Positions 54,439 to 63,809 are shown, numbered from the stretch's first letter. The stretch is DNA of 64,000 nt from Pontibacter populi (GCF_019336435.1 NZ_JAHWXQ010000008.1:1-64000); one strand, 5' to 3'. Made by a program: numbers and translations. The notes: generated by a model from the sequence alone, not told the origin.

Positions 54439-54564
54439 TTATTTAAATTGGTTTATCAGTACCGAGAGTATGATTAGAGTTACAATACCAATGACGAGCC
54501 AGCTTAGCCACCTGCGCCACTTACTGTCTGGTTTTTCGTCGCCGGATTTGCAACATTCTTTCAT
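54439..54564 (-). CDS. Small single-pass membrane protein (41 residues) of the cus operon
   Basis: ATG 54564 to TAA 54439. The product has a CC pair near the N-terminus (MKECCKSGDEKPDSK), then WRRWLSWLVIGIVTLIILSV, a single membrane helix, and a short tail. It lies 12 bp after the adaptor gene and 27 bp before the DUF3347 gene, all on one strand. Similar tiny Cys-Cys membrane proteins occur in Cus operons of Bacteroidota. Its N-terminal CC could bind Cu(I); function is not known. Confidence 0.72.
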   Translation of the reverse strand: MKECCKSGDEKPDSKWRRWLSWLVIGIVTLIILSVLINQFK

Positions 54565-54576
54565 ATCAGAAATTAA

Positions 54577-55776
54577 TTAGTGCTGATGGACAGCCATCGG
54601 GTTAGTGCCTTTTTTCAATACAAATTCGCTGTAGAGCAGGTACGCGCCGGATACTACTACTTTGTCGTTTTCTTTCAGGCCGGAGAGTATCGCCACGTTG
54701 TCCGCGCTTTCTTCTCCTATAGTTACCATTTGTGCTTTAAAAGTGTCCTTGCCTGATTGTACCCATACGTGCGCCCCATTTCCGTCGCGGATTACGGCAT
54801 CGGTAGGCAGGGTTAAGGTAGCGCTTTTGGGCTTATCGATGATCACGTTGGCCTGCATGCCTGGCAGGTACTGCTCATTGGCGTTTGGCAATTCAGCACG
54901 AAGGATAACAACCTGGCTACCGGCCCTGAATTCCGGACTGATGAAAGTTACTTTTGCCGCTACCGGCTCCTTGTCAAAACCTTCCACCAATACCTGGATA
55001 GGATCACCTTCTTTCACGTTAGCCACTTCCTGCGGATATAGTTCAGCCTCTACCCAGATCTTGCCCAGTTTGCCAAGCTTATAAAGTACACTGCCTTCGG
55101 CTACATACTGGCCTTCGGCAGCGGCTACTTCTGTAACAACGCCACTGGCGGGAGCTACAAAAGTTATCCGTGAATTTACATTTCCGGTTTTAGCCAAACT
55201 CCTTATCTGCCCTTCGGTTAACCCATAGAGCAGCAGCTTCTTTTTAGCAGCCTCCAGGAAGGAAGCAAATCGTGGATTCTCTTTCCCCAGTTCCTGGTTC
55301 TGACGCAGGGCTAGTAGGTATTCGCGTTGCAGGGTCAGAAGTTCTTCGGAGTATAGTTCGTACAGCGTTTGCCCTTTTTTAATCGTTTGCCCGTTCTCTT
55401 TCAGGTACAGTTTTTCGATGCGTCCCGCGGCACGGCTGCTGATCACATCGGTTTGCGTTTCGTCGAGTACCAGTTTGCCGGTAAGTATGGCGTTGCTGCC
55501 AGCTGAACCTGCTTTAACACGCATTGTTTTGATGTTTCCTAGCTTGATCTGGCTTTCCATTAAAACAAGTTCACCATTCTCCTTACCCGTCTGCGATACC
55601 GGCACTAGGTCCATAAAGCAGATAGGGCAAGTGCCCGGTTTATCCTGCACAATTTGCGGGTGCATCGGGCAGGTATAGGTTGCCGATTCCCCTTCCGCGT
55701 GTGTTTTTTCTTCCACCGAGCAGGCAGCCACGGCAAAGGCTACCAGCAGGAAGAGTATGTTCAAATATCGTCTCAT
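54577..55776 (-). CDS. cusB: CusB-type efflux adaptor lipoprotein with heavy-metal-binding domain
   Basis: A 399-residue lipoprotein (lipobox FAVAAC). It begins with a metal-binding domain [26 protein letters not shown] (two segments), followed by HlyD-type barrel-sandwich (SSRAAGRIEKLYLKENGQTIKKGQ), helical hairpin and beta-barrel regions. In the metal-binding domain the usual CGM is CFM. It forms the periplasmic link of the Cus complex. Its first ~75 bp are nearly identical to those of the upstream adaptor. Confidence 0.9.
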   Translation of the reverse strand: MRRYLNILFLLVAFAVAACSVEEKTHAEGESATYTCPMHPQIVQDKPGTCPICFMDLVPVSQTGKENGELVLMESQIKLGNIKTMRVKAGSAGSNAILTGKLVLDETQTDVISSRAAGRIEKLYLKENGQTIKKGQTLYELYSEELLTLQREYLLALRQNQELGKENPRFASFLEAAKKKLLLYGLTEGQIRSLAKTGNVNSRITFVAPASGVVTEVAAAEGQYVAEGSVLYKLGKLGKIWVEAELYPQEVANVKEGDPIQVLVEGFDKEPVAAKVTFISPEFRAGSQVVILRAELPNANEQYLPGMQANVIIDKPKSATLTLPTDAVIRDGNGAHVWVQSGKDTFKAQMVTIGEESADNVAILSGLKENDKVVVSGAYLLYSEFVLKKGTNPMAVHQH

Positions 55777-55792
55777 GTCTAATTTTGAATAG

Positions 55793-55843
55793 TTGAATAA
55801 CTGAATAAAATTGAATGTGCTTCAATTTTATTCAGTTATTCAA
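55793..55843. repeat. Perfect 23-bp inverted repeat between the two adaptor genes
   Basis: 55793-55815 is the exact reverse complement of 55821-55843, with a 5-nt loop (TGTGC). The arms are AT-rich and contain GAATAACTGAATAA. It could be an attenuator or mRNA-processing hairpin separating the two paralogous adaptors. Parts of this sequence recur before other genes of the operon. Confidence 0.6.
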
Positions 55844-55850
55844 AAGTCAG

Positions 55851-57161
55851 TTATTTATTATTCACTTTTATAAAGCTTTCACTGTCTACCAGGAACTGTG
55901 CGTTGGCAGCAATGACGTCCGTTTGCTTTAAACCGGATATGATTTGGGTCTCACTGCCAGCGTCAGTGCCAGTGGTAACAGCGACAGGCTCAAATACACC
56001 ATTTCTTTTTATAAAAGCGACTATCTTGGTGCCAATATCCAGCACCGCAACGCTGGGTACCCAAAGGGAAGTGTCAGTGCTGTATGTTGCCTGCGCACTT
56101 ACCAATTGCCCTACCATTACTGATTTCAGGTTGCCAGGCAAATACACGCGCGCCTTGGCAAAATTTTCACCTTCATCAAAAAAGGGCTGAAAGAAATCGA
56201 TGTTGGCCTCCAGCTTTTCGCCGGGTAGTTGCGGAAATGATATTACCACAGGAGAACCTTTTGCTAATGACTGCATCTTACCTGTGGGGATATTAAACTC
56301 TGCCCACAACTGCGCAGCATTTACCACCCGCAACAGGGACTGCCCTGTGGTGACATACATGCCCTCACGCAACTGTATGGCTTGTCCAGCTGGCGTACTG
56401 GAGGCTGCTGGAGTTGTGGTAGTAGCGTTACTACCTCCCATGGCGTCCATACCCCCACCAGCGCTGGCAGCTGGTGCTGTAGCGCCACTTGCCGAAGCAG
56501 CAGGTGCTGATGCGTTCAGGTCGACCACGTAGCCATCGTAGGGGCTGTAAAGCGCGAACGTATAGCTTTCTTCCCCTGTGCGGATCAGGCGGTTGATCTG
56601 CTCATTGGTGGCACCCAGGTACTTTAGTTTTTGCCTGGCAGCTACGATCAGCTCCTTGTCTTCCGGAGCCGACTGCACTAAGTACAGCAGCTCTTTTTGG
56701 GCCGTGATTAGATCCGGGCTATAGACTTCCATCAGCTTTTGGCCTTTGCGGATCGGCTGGAAATTAAACTTGACAAACAGTTTCTCAATACGACCACTTA
56801 TACGCGCCGGAACAGAATAAACCCGTCGTGGATCATAGGTGATAATACCATCCAGCTGCACTGTGGCTTCGACAGTCTTTTGCACAGGTTTGACCGTAGC
56901 AATGTTAGAAACAACGGTGGTATTGGTTGGCTTGAGCAAAAAAGCAAGGTCTTCGGTTAGCTCAACACCTTCACCTTGTACGGCTTTAGGAACTAAGTCC
57001 ATGCCGCAGATAGGGCAGGAGCCAGGTTCGCTTTTGACTACCTGTGGGTGCATGGGGCAGGTGTATTCCGTTTCACCTTCTGCATGTGTTTTTTCTTCCA
57101 CGGAGCAGGCCGCCACAGCAAAGGCTACTAGCAGGAAGAGTATGTTCAAATATCGTTTCAT
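55851..57161 (-). CDS. Second CusB-type adaptor lipoprotein
   Basis: 436 residues from ATG 57161 ([19 protein letters not shown] lipobox). It has a metal-binding domain [26 protein letters not shown] (two segments), then adaptor domains; [22 protein letters not shown] marks the sandwich. A low-complexity Ala/Ser/Gly linker (about residues 218-255: [19 protein letters not shown] and GGMDAMGG) replaces part of the barrel region. Two different adaptors for one RND pump suggest a mixed or alternating assembly. Confidence 0.9.
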   Translation of the reverse strand: MKRYLNILFLLVAFAVAACSVEEKTHAEGETEYTCPMHPQVVKSEPGSCPICGMDLVPKAVQGEGVELTEDLAFLLKPTNTTVVSNIATVKPVQKTVEATVQLDGIITYDPRRVYSVPARISGRIEKLFVKFNFQPIRKGQKLMEVYSPDLITAQKELLYLVQSAPEDKELIVAARQKLKYLGATNEQINRLIRTGEESYTFALYSPYDGYVVDLNASAPAASASGATAPAASAGGGMDAMGGSNATTTTPAASSTPAGQAIQLREGMYVTTGQSLLRVVNAAQLWAEFNIPTGKMQSLAKGSPVVISFPQLPGEKLEANIDFFQPFFDEGENFAKARVYLPGNLKSVMVGQLVSAQATYSTDTSLWVPSVAVLDIGTKIVAFIKRNGVFEPVAVTTGTDAGSETQIISGLKQTDVIAANAQFLVDSESFIKVNNK

Positions 57162-57265
57162 GTTCAATTTTTGAATGAGTGAATAATTGAATTTTGAATA
57201 AATATGAATGATCGACTATGAAATCGAGCTCACCATTCTATTATTCAAACCCAGGTATTGATAAT

Positions 57266-58528
57266 TTATCTTTCTATCTCTTTCTCATAGCTTACCGTCA
57301 TCTGATAAAGGGACTGTAGCAACTTGAGATACTCCATCTGCGCCATGTTCAAAGCTTCCCAGGCATCAATTACCAAAGGCAATTCTTCGTTGTTCTGCTC
57401 GTAGGCTAGCATGGTCACATCGTAGTTCTTTTTGAGTGCCGGAATGATTCTGCTGTTGTAGTTTTCGGCCTGCTGCCGCATGGTATTCAGCTCAAGTGCC
57501 ATGTTACGGGCCATCCCTTGTGCTTCGTTGAGCATGGCTTCTCGCTCGCTTTGCATGGCCTGTATCTCCAGGTTCATGGCTTTGGTATTAGCCTTGTACA
57601 TCTTCGAAGACCATGGGGCAATCGGAATGGAAATCATCCCCATTGCCGTAAACTGCTGCGGCATCATAGGGTCGCGGGGAGACATGTGGTCAAAGCGCAG
57701 GCTGAAATCTGGCAGGCGTTCTTTCTTTTCCATCTCGACGTTCAAGTGCATAGACTGAATTGTTCTGTCGAGTTGGCGGATGTCGCTACGGGAGCTGGCC
57801 AGGTAAGTGGTATCAACTGCAAGCGCAGCAGGTGCAGGAGCAACGATTGTGGTGTCAATTTTATACTTCTGATCCTTTGGCAGGTTCATTAGCATGTTGA
57901 GCTGCACGTTCTGCTGTTCGATCTGCGAAGCCGTCATCACCTGCATGTTCTGTACTTCGTGCAGCCTGGCTTCTGCTTTGTAAACACCGCCCAGCTTGCC
58001 CCGGCTGTAGGGGTAGCGGATACGGGCCAGCTTGAGCATGTATTCCATGATGCGCTCATTGTCTTTTAGTACCGACAGTTGTTTTTCCAGCACCACCCAG
58101 TTATAGTAGGCTGTTTTGGCCTGGGCACGCAAGTCGTTATAGGTGACATCCTTTGCTGCCTGCTCAATACCAGCTCTGGATTTCATGTACTTTTCTTTGG
58201 CGCGTTGCTTTATCGGGTTTGGAATGTCCTGCTCGGCTGAAACCATCAGCGAGCCTTTATCACTCTCAGTCATCACTTCTGCGCCTGGGTAGGGCGCCAT
58301 ATAAACGCCGCCACCTACCATCGGGGCCATCCAGCTTTTGGCACCCTCGGCGTAAGCATCCATCGCTTTGGCGCGGTAATTGTGTTGCTGCAGCATCGGG
58401 TTATTAGCACTTATCCGCTGCAGCACACTGTCCAGGTTCATTGTTTGCTGTTGCTGGGCCAGCACCGGAGTGCCGGCCAGCAACATTACAAACACAAACA
58501 ACCAACTTAATTTCTTAGTGCTTAACAT
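57266..58528 (-). CDS. cusC: TolC-like outer-membrane efflux channel (CusC)
   Basis: A 420-residue exported OEP-family protein (signal ...AGTPVLA). It has long alpha-helical hairpins (MQVMTASQIEQQNVQLNMLMNLP; EREAMLNEAQGMARNMALELNTMRQQAENY in pieces) and Met-rich stretches (SPRDPMMPQQFTAMGM) consistent with Cu/Ag efflux. The start overlaps the 3-prime end of the CusA C-terminal gene by 14 bp. Confidence 0.88.
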   Translation of the reverse strand: MLSTKKLSWLFVFVMLLAGTPVLAQQQQTMNLDSVLQRISANNPMLQQHNYRAKAMDAYAEGAKSWMAPMVGGGVYMAPYPGAEVMTESDKGSLMVSAEQDIPNPIKQRAKEKYMKSRAGIEQAAKDVTYNDLRAQAKTAYYNWVVLEKQLSVLKDNERIMEYMLKLARIRYPYSRGKLGGVYKAEARLHEVQNMQVMTASQIEQQNVQLNMLMNLPKDQKYKIDTTIVAPAPAALAVDTTYLASSRSDIRQLDRTIQSMHLNVEMEKKERLPDFSLRFDHMSPRDPMMPQQFTAMGMISIPIAPWSSKMYKANTKAMNLEIQAMQSEREAMLNEAQGMARNMALELNTMRQQAENYNSRIIPALKKNYDVTMLAYEQNNEELPLVIDAWEALNMAQMEYLKLLQSLYQMTVSYEKEIER

Positions 58529-60413
58529 CGTATATATCGAGTTTTCCGTGTTTTCTTAATTCATATTCTTTCATCATCTCAAACACCACCGGGGTTACCA
58601 GCAGAATGTGAATGGAGGAGGTAAACACACCTCCGATCAGCGGAAGCACAATGGGTAACATCACGTCGGTGCCTATGCCGGTTGCCCACAGCACCGGGAT
58701 CAAACCGAACAGCGATACCGATACGGTCATGATCTTCGGGCGCAGGCGTTTCACCGCTCCCTTGAACACATAGTCGCGGATGTCCTGGTTGGTGATCGTC
58801 TCGTTGGAATTTCCTTTGGTGTCTGCCAGTTCCTTCATCGCCTCGTTTAAGTATACCACCATCAGCATCCCCGTCTCGATGGCCATACCAAAGAGCGCAA
58901 TAAAGCCCACCGCCACGGCTACCGACAAATTCACGCCATAAAAGTAAACGATGAACACCCCCCCAATCAGGGCAAACGGAATAGTGATCAGGCTGAAGAA
59001 GGCCTCTTTCAGAGAGTTGAAGGAGAAGTATAAAATAAAGAAGATGATGAGCACCACCAGCGGAATGATGAGCTTCAAGGTCTGGTTGGCGCGCACCTGG
59101 TTCTCCCATTGACCGCTCCACTCCAGGTAATAGCCTTCCGGTATACCCGTTACTTCCTGGTTTATCTTTTCGATCGCTTCTTTCACCGTACTTCCTAAAT
59201 CGCGGTCGCGCACGTTAAAGAGCACGGCTCCTCGCAGCTGCGCATTTTCAGAATTGATCATGGGCGGACCGTCGGCAAAACCTATTGTTGCTACGGAGGA
59301 TAATGGGATAGTTCCGGCTGTAGCTGTTTGTATCGGGATGCGCTGGATGCGCTCTACGCTGTTGCGGTAGTCCTGCGCCAGGCGCACGTTGATCGAAAAC
59401 CGCTGACGACCTTCAATGGTATTCCCGATGGAAGTACCACCCAGGGCAGATTCCACGATCATGTTCACGTCATCTACCGTTAATCCATAGCGACCAAGTG
59501 CTTCGCGGTTAATATCAATCTCAAGGTATTTACCACCAGTGATCGGCTCCACGTACAGGTCGTTTACGCCTTCCACATCACGCAAAGCACCGCGTACTCT
59601 TTCAGACACCGCAGCTATTGAATCCAGGTTTTGACCGTATACTTTCACACCTACATCCGTCCGGATGCCGGTAGCCAGCATGTTGATGCGGTTGATGATG
59701 GGCATGGTCCAGCCGTTCACTACGCCCGGAATCTGCAGCTTGGTATCGAGCTCGCGGATGATGTCCTGTTTGGTGATGCCATCGCGCCATTCCGACTGTG
59801 GTTTGAGCATGATGATGGTCTCGATCATGCTGATGGGAGAGTTGTCGGTGGCCGTGCTGGCACGACCAGCTTTGCCCAATACGCTTTCAACTTCCGGTAC
59901 CGATTTGATGATCTTGTCCTGTACCTGTAGAATGCGTTTGGCTTCGGCGTTGGAAATATCCGGTAGCGTTACGGGCATAAACAGGATGGAACCTTCATCC
60001 AGTGGCGGCATGAATTCGGTACCCAAACTGAAAAGCATGGGTATGGCTACCAGCAGTGCCAGGATGTTGACGCCGATGGTGGTTTTACGCCACTCCAGGC
60101 ACCACCTCAACAGTGGCCCGTACAGTCGTTCCAGTACCCGGTTGATCGGGTTGGCGTTATCTTCCTTGAATTTCCCTTTCAGGAAGAAGGAAATCAGTAC
60201 CGGTGTGAGGGTGATGGCTACGATGGCGTCCACGATAAGAATAAAGGTCTTTGTCCAGGCCAGCGGACCGAACAGTTTCCCCTCCTGGCCGGTGAGCAGG
60301 AACACCGGGAGGAACGACGTGATCACAATTACGGTGCTCCAGAACACACTTGGTCCTACCTGCTTGGCTGCCTTTTCGATGATCCGGATTCTATCTTCTT
60401 TTGATAATTTCAT
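58515..60413 (-). CDS. cusA: CusA C-terminal half (TM5-TM12)
   Basis: 632 residues from ATG 60413. It begins at the cytoplasmic TM4-TM5 loop and holds the remaining RND parts: SVFWSTVIVITSFLPVFLL, LAWTKTFILIVDAIVAITLTPVLI, the second periplasmic loop with GTEFMPPLDEGSILFMP, and helices to the C-terminus. Together with the upstream 428-residue piece it covers a complete CusA (~1,060 residues). The frame differs from that of the N-terminal piece and 23 bp lie between them, so it is not a simple nonsense mutation. Has its own ATG preceded by an operon-like leader. Confidence 0.88.
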   Translation of the reverse strand: MKLSKEDRIRIIEKAAKQVGPSVFWSTVIVITSFLPVFLLTGQEGKLFGPLAWTKTFILIVDAIVAITLTPVLISFFLKGKFKEDNANPINRVLERLYGPLLRWCLEWRKTTIGVNILALLVAIPMLFSLGTEFMPPLDEGSILFMPVTLPDISNAEAKRILQVQDKIIKSVPEVESVLGKAGRASTATDNSPISMIETIIMLKPQSEWRDGITKQDIIRELDTKLQIPGVVNGWTMPIINRINMLATGIRTDVGVKVYGQNLDSIAAVSERVRGALRDVEGVNDLYVEPITGGKYLEIDINREALGRYGLTVDDVNMIVESALGGTSIGNTIEGRQRFSINVRLAQDYRNSVERIQRIPIQTATAGTIPLSSVATIGFADGPPMINSENAQLRGAVLFNVRDRDLGSTVKEAIEKINQEVTGIPEGYYLEWSGQWENQVRANQTLKLIIPLVVLIIFFILYFSFNSLKEAFFSLITIPFALIGGVFIVYFYGVNLSVAVAVGFIALFGMAIETGMLMVVYLNEAMKELADTKGNSNETITNQDIRDYVFKGAVKRLRPKIMTVSVSLFGLIPVLWATGIGTDVMLPIVLPLIGGVFTSSIHILLVTPVVFEMMKEYELRKHGKLDIYDVKH

Positions 60414-60436
60414 TTTTCAATTTTGAATAACTGATA

Positions 60437-61723
60437 CTAATCCTCTTCCATCCATTCTTTACCCTTCTGTGCATCTGCTAGGTGCCGGTAAGCATTCTCT
60501 ACCATCACAATGGCATCATCCACAATCACACCTATCGAAAGGGCAATACCTGTCAGCGACATGATGTTGGAAGAGATACCGAATGCGTTGAGCAGTATAA
60601 ACCCGATGGCAACAGAAAGCGGTAACTGGATGAGTATAACCAAAGCACTGCGCCAATGGAAAAGAAACAGGAATACGATTACAGAAGCAACCAGCATTTC
60701 CTCTATCAGCGTCTTTTTGATGGAATCTATAGATTCGTTTATTAGGCCGCTGCGGTCGTACACAATGTTGAATTTCACACCTTCCGGTAATCCTTTGGCT
60801 ACTTCGGCCATCTTTAGTTTTACGTTGTCGATCACTTCGTCAGCGTTCTCGCCATAGCGCATCACAACTATACCGCCTACTGCTTCGCCTTCTCCATTCA
60901 GGTCAAATATACCCAGGCGGCTTTCACCTGTCATTTGCACAGTGGCTACATCGCGCACCCGTACCGGAATGGTGTTGTTCGTAGCAATAGCAATGTTCTG
61001 TATCTCTTCAGCCGACTGTAAATAACCAGTGGTTTTAATAATGTAACCGATGTCGGAAAGCTCGAATTTGCGACCGCCAGCTTCGTTGTTATTAGCACGG
61101 ATGGATTGAATAACCTGCGGAACAGAGAGCTTATAGTAGGTTAGTTTATTTGGGTCCAGCGTGATCTGGTATTGCTTCTGGAAGCCACCAAACGAGGCTA
61201 CTTCACTGACACCTTTCACGTTTTGCAAACCGAATTTTACATACCAGTCCTGGATAGCGCGCTGCTCTCCCAGGTCCATGCCGGGGGCATCCAGGGTATA
61301 CCATAAGATGTGACCTACGCCAGTTCCGTCGGGGCCAAGGGTAGGGGCAACGCCTTCGGGCAGCATATTGCCTACTGAACTAAGGCGCTCCAATACCCGC
61401 TCTCGGGCCCAGTACACATCGGTCTCATCCTCGAAAATGACATAGATAAAGCTCATTCCGAACATGGAACTGCCGCGCACATATTTCACCTCGGGCAAAC
61501 CCTGCAGGTTGGTTACAAGCGGGTAAGTGATCTGGTCTTCGATGATCTGCGGGCTGCGGCCCATCCATTCTGTAAAAACGATCACCTGGTTCTCAGACAA
61601 ATCTGGGATAGCATCTACCTTATTTGTCTGTACCGAATATAAGCCCCAGCCGAAGAGCGCCGCTGAAATGAGCAGCACGATATAACGGTTACGGAGCGAA
61701 AGGGAAATTAATTTCGCAATCAT
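60437..61723 (-). CDS. cusA: CusA N-terminal half (TM1-TM4)
   Basis: 428 residues. It starts with the typical RND N-terminus MIAKLISLSLRNRYIVLLI, the first periplasmic loop (VDAIPDLSENQVIVFTEWMGRSPQIIEDQ in pieces; VLERLSSVGNMLPEGVAPTLGPDGTGVGHILWYTLD), and TM2-TM4, including the proton-relay helix LSIGVIVDDAIVMVENAYRHL. It ends ADAQKGKEWMEED then TAG in the cytoplasmic loop. As a stand-alone polypeptide it lacks helices 5-12. First gene of the cus operon. Confidence 0.88.
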   Translation of the reverse strand: MIAKLISLSLRNRYIVLLISAALFGWGLYSVQTNKVDAIPDLSENQVIVFTEWMGRSPQIIEDQITYPLVTNLQGLPEVKYVRGSSMFGMSFIYVIFEDETDVYWARERVLERLSSVGNMLPEGVAPTLGPDGTGVGHILWYTLDAPGMDLGEQRAIQDWYVKFGLQNVKGVSEVASFGGFQKQYQITLDPNKLTYYKLSVPQVIQSIRANNNEAGGRKFELSDIGYIIKTTGYLQSAEEIQNIAIATNNTIPVRVRDVATVQMTGESRLGIFDLNGEGEAVGGIVVMRYGENADEVIDNVKLKMAEVAKGLPEGVKFNIVYDRSGLINESIDSIKKTLIEEMLVASVIVFLFLFHWRSALVILIQLPLSVAIGFILLNAFGISSNIMSLTGIALSIGVIVDDAIVMVENAYRHLADAQKGKEWMEED

Positions 61724-61877
61724 GTAAGTTTAAATAAACCTTAACAAATAATGAGGTGTCACAGTAAAATGACAAGTAAGAAGGGATGCCGAAGAAGAAA
61801 GTATAGGCATAGTAGCCGCTAGCCTCCGGAAAAGACACAGCTACGCCAGCCAAACGATAGCATCCGGAAAGTAAAGG

Positions 61878-62306
61878 TTATAGCAGGAAGGATTGCACCA
61901 GCACCGGTATGTCGCGATCCAGTGGGGGAGCTTCGTAGAAAGCGTAAGCAGGCTTAGGATCAGCCTCAAGAGTGAAGAACTGAAGTATAACGACTTTAAA
62001 AGCGGCTACAAATTTCAGGTCCAGGGTTTTGGTAAGTAAAAGCGGTTTTGAATCGGGAGTTGCATTATCATGCTCGAAAACCAGTGTATGGTCGTCGCAG
62101 CATTCAGCAGCAGCTGAGGCAGGAACCTGGTGGCAGGGTGGCAGCGTTTCTTTTTCCTGCTCCATCGGGCAATCTGCTTTAGCCCCAAAGAAGGCAAGAT
62201 CTTCTAACTCCCCGCTGCACAAGTGCATGCCCACCGAAATGCCTGTCGAGGAGACGAGCACCAGCAGGGCTAGGGTGAGTAATAGGATCCGCTTAAGTAG
62301 CTTCAT
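61878..62306 (-). CDS. HYC_CC_PP family exported protein
   Basis: A 142-residue protein. It has a signal/anchor (ILLLTLALLVLVSSTGISVGMHLC), an ECCDDHTLVFEH stretch and CHQVPASAAAECC, the CC and His pattern that names the family, and a Pro-containing end (EAPPLDRDIPVL). Members occur at the start of metal-resistance operons in Bacteroidota and probably bind Cu(I) in the periplasm. It is 154 bp upstream of the CusA N-terminal gene on the same strand. Confidence 0.8.
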   Translation of the reverse strand: MKLLKRILLLTLALLVLVSSTGISVGMHLCSGELEDLAFFGAKADCPMEQEKETLPPCHQVPASAAAECCDDHTLVFEHDNATPDSKPLLLTKTLDLKFVAAFKVVILQFFTLEADPKPAYAFYEAPPLDRDIPVLVQSFLL

Positions 62307-62576
62307 GGTTATAGTTACGCTACGGCAAAGGTAGGAGCAAACGCGTAATTATTTTTACAGAATTCTAAAAAACTTTTACATATTTATGGAGTGTTGCTCT
62401 CTCTTTATCGTGCCAGACGTTCATAAGATGCTTGTAATCAGTAAATAGAGGGAAGTTCTTTCTGATTGCCTCCACCTATTGATTGTCTTTATTTTTGCAC
62501 AAATCAGCGAAAGCCAATAGGAAAGCTATATTAAAACCTACTGTTCGAAGGTGGCTTTATTGCCGTTTGGGAAGGC
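62307..62576. other. Intergenic, before the HYC_CC_PP gene
   Basis: AT-rich promoter region for the gene at 62306 and 3-prime region of the mer-type operon. No hairpin or operator stands out. Confidence 0.3.
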
Positions 62577-62789
62577 TTATCTACAGCAGCTTTTGTCTTC
62601 TTGGATAGGTGGGCACGGTACGGTGCCGTAGCTGCAAAACACGCAACAATCTCCCGGCTTGGGCTTCAAAATAACGTCACATTGTTGGCATTGATAGAAG
62701 TACTGGCAAGCGTCTGTAGGCATTTGCTCTTCTTTCTGGTGCCCGCAACTAGGGCAGGTAATGGTAGATACTCGTATAGTAGCAGACAT
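62577..62789 (-). CDS. GDCCVxC-motif small protein
   Basis: A 70-residue Cys-rich protein: CPSCGHQKEEQMPTDAC, YFYQCQQC, and the signature KPGDCCVFCSYGTVPCPP. GDCCVxC proteins are found next to MerT/MerP mercury-uptake genes, as here (1 bp after MerTP). The cysteines suggest zinc or mercury binding; no tested function is known to me. Confidence 0.85.
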   Translation of the reverse strand: MSATIRVSTITCPSCGHQKEEQMPTDACQYFYQCQQCDVILKPKPGDCCVFCSYGTVPCPPIQEDKSCCR

Positions 62790-62790
62790 T

Positions 62791-63429
62791 TTATTTCAGA
62801 TTAACTTGAGTTACTTTGTAGCCTGTGGCGCTTACAGCTTTCTCAATCTGCTTTACGTCTGTTATGGTCTTGTCAAACTTGACCAGCGTGTTACCATCGG
62901 CATAAGAAGTTTCTACCTTTAAAATACCCGCTAGCTTATTTACTTCACTGTTTACATGACCTTCACAACCAGCACAGGTCATGCCCTTAATTTTAATTTC
63001 CACAATTTGCACATTTGATTTATCAGCAGTTGTTTGCTGTCCTTGTAATTGTGGGTAAAATATTTGCGCATAGGAAGGAAATGCCAGCATGGCTGCGGCA
63101 AAAAGAGACACTAGGAATAAAAAGGTTTTGCTTTGCATAAAATTTGATTTAAGGTTCGTTTTGCAATCACAGTCAACTTGTTTGCTCGGCATGAGTTTTT
63201 GATACCACGCAAAGGCCAGCACAAGTGTTGTCAATCCAATAAGGTAAGGGCGCAACGGCTCCAGCCAGGAAAAGGAGACAGCTAAACTACTGGTAGTACC
63301 GGCAACTAACGCCACTAGAGGCGTAATACAGCATAGGGAAGCACCCAAAGCCGCAACTAGACTGGTGCCAAGCCATATCTTTTCGGTAGGTGCACCACTG
63401 CTTTTCAGGGAGTTTTCTTGGGTTTTCAT
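62791..63429 (-). CDS. merT: MerTP mercuric ion transporter
   Basis: A 212-residue MerT-MerP fusion. The N-terminal part has membrane helices with the vicinal cysteine pair GASLCCITP. A second Cys pair (VDCDCK) follows in the loop, then a further helix. The C-terminal ~70 residues are an HMA domain with GMTCAGCEGH. It brings Hg2+ into the cytoplasm, normally for MerA. It overlaps the ArsR-type gene by 4 bp. No merA is seen in the window. Confidence 0.9.
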   Translation of the reverse strand: MKTQENSLKSSGAPTEKIWLGTSLVAALGASLCCITPLVALVAGTTSSLAVSFSWLEPLRPYLIGLTTLVLAFAWYQKLMPSKQVDCDCKTNLKSNFMQSKTFLFLVSLFAAAMLAFPSYAQIFYPQLQGQQTTADKSNVQIVEIKIKGMTCAGCEGHVNSEVNKLAGILKVETSYADGNTLVKFDKTITDVKQIEKAVSATGYKVTQVNLK

Positions 63430-63809
63430 AAAGCGCTCTTAACGGTTTGGTTTGTAAAGAAGTCAAAATGTGGCTGGAGTAATATCTCTGATTCGGGGGT
63501 GAGTGCATAGAAAACTGTTTGAGCTATCTTTTTCGTGGTGACTAAATCACCATCCTTGAGCTTGCGCAAGTGCTGGGAAACAGCTGGAACGGACATAGAG
63601 AGAATGTCGCTTAGATCGCAGGGGCATAATTCGCCTTCTTCCTTCAGTAAAAACAGCATTTTAAGGCGAACCTCGTTTCCTGCCAGGTTCAAAGCGCTGG
63701 CGACAGACCCCAAAGGATCTCTTAGTTCTTCCATTCTGCGCTTACAGGAGTTGAGCTGTTTTTCATTGGCAAAAACTCTAATGCATGCTGTTTGTTTCTT
63801 TTGCTTCAT
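63426..63809 (-). CDS. ArsR/SmtB-family metal-sensing repressor
   Basis: A 127-residue winged-helix protein. Its HTH reads ELCPCDLSDILSMSVPAVSQHLRKLKDGDLV; the Cys pair of ELCPCDL in helix 3 is the classical ArsR/CadC-type metal site, and a further Cys near the N-terminus may join it. First gene of the MerTP operon, so a mercury-responsive repressor is the natural reading, although As, Cd or Pb cannot be excluded. Confidence 0.9.
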   Translation of the reverse strand: MKQKKQTACIRVFANEKQLNSCKRRMEELRDPLGSVASALNLAGNEVRLKMLFLLKEEGELCPCDLSDILSMSVPAVSQHLRKLKDGDLVTTKKIAQTVFYALTPESEILLQPHFDFFTNQTVKSAL

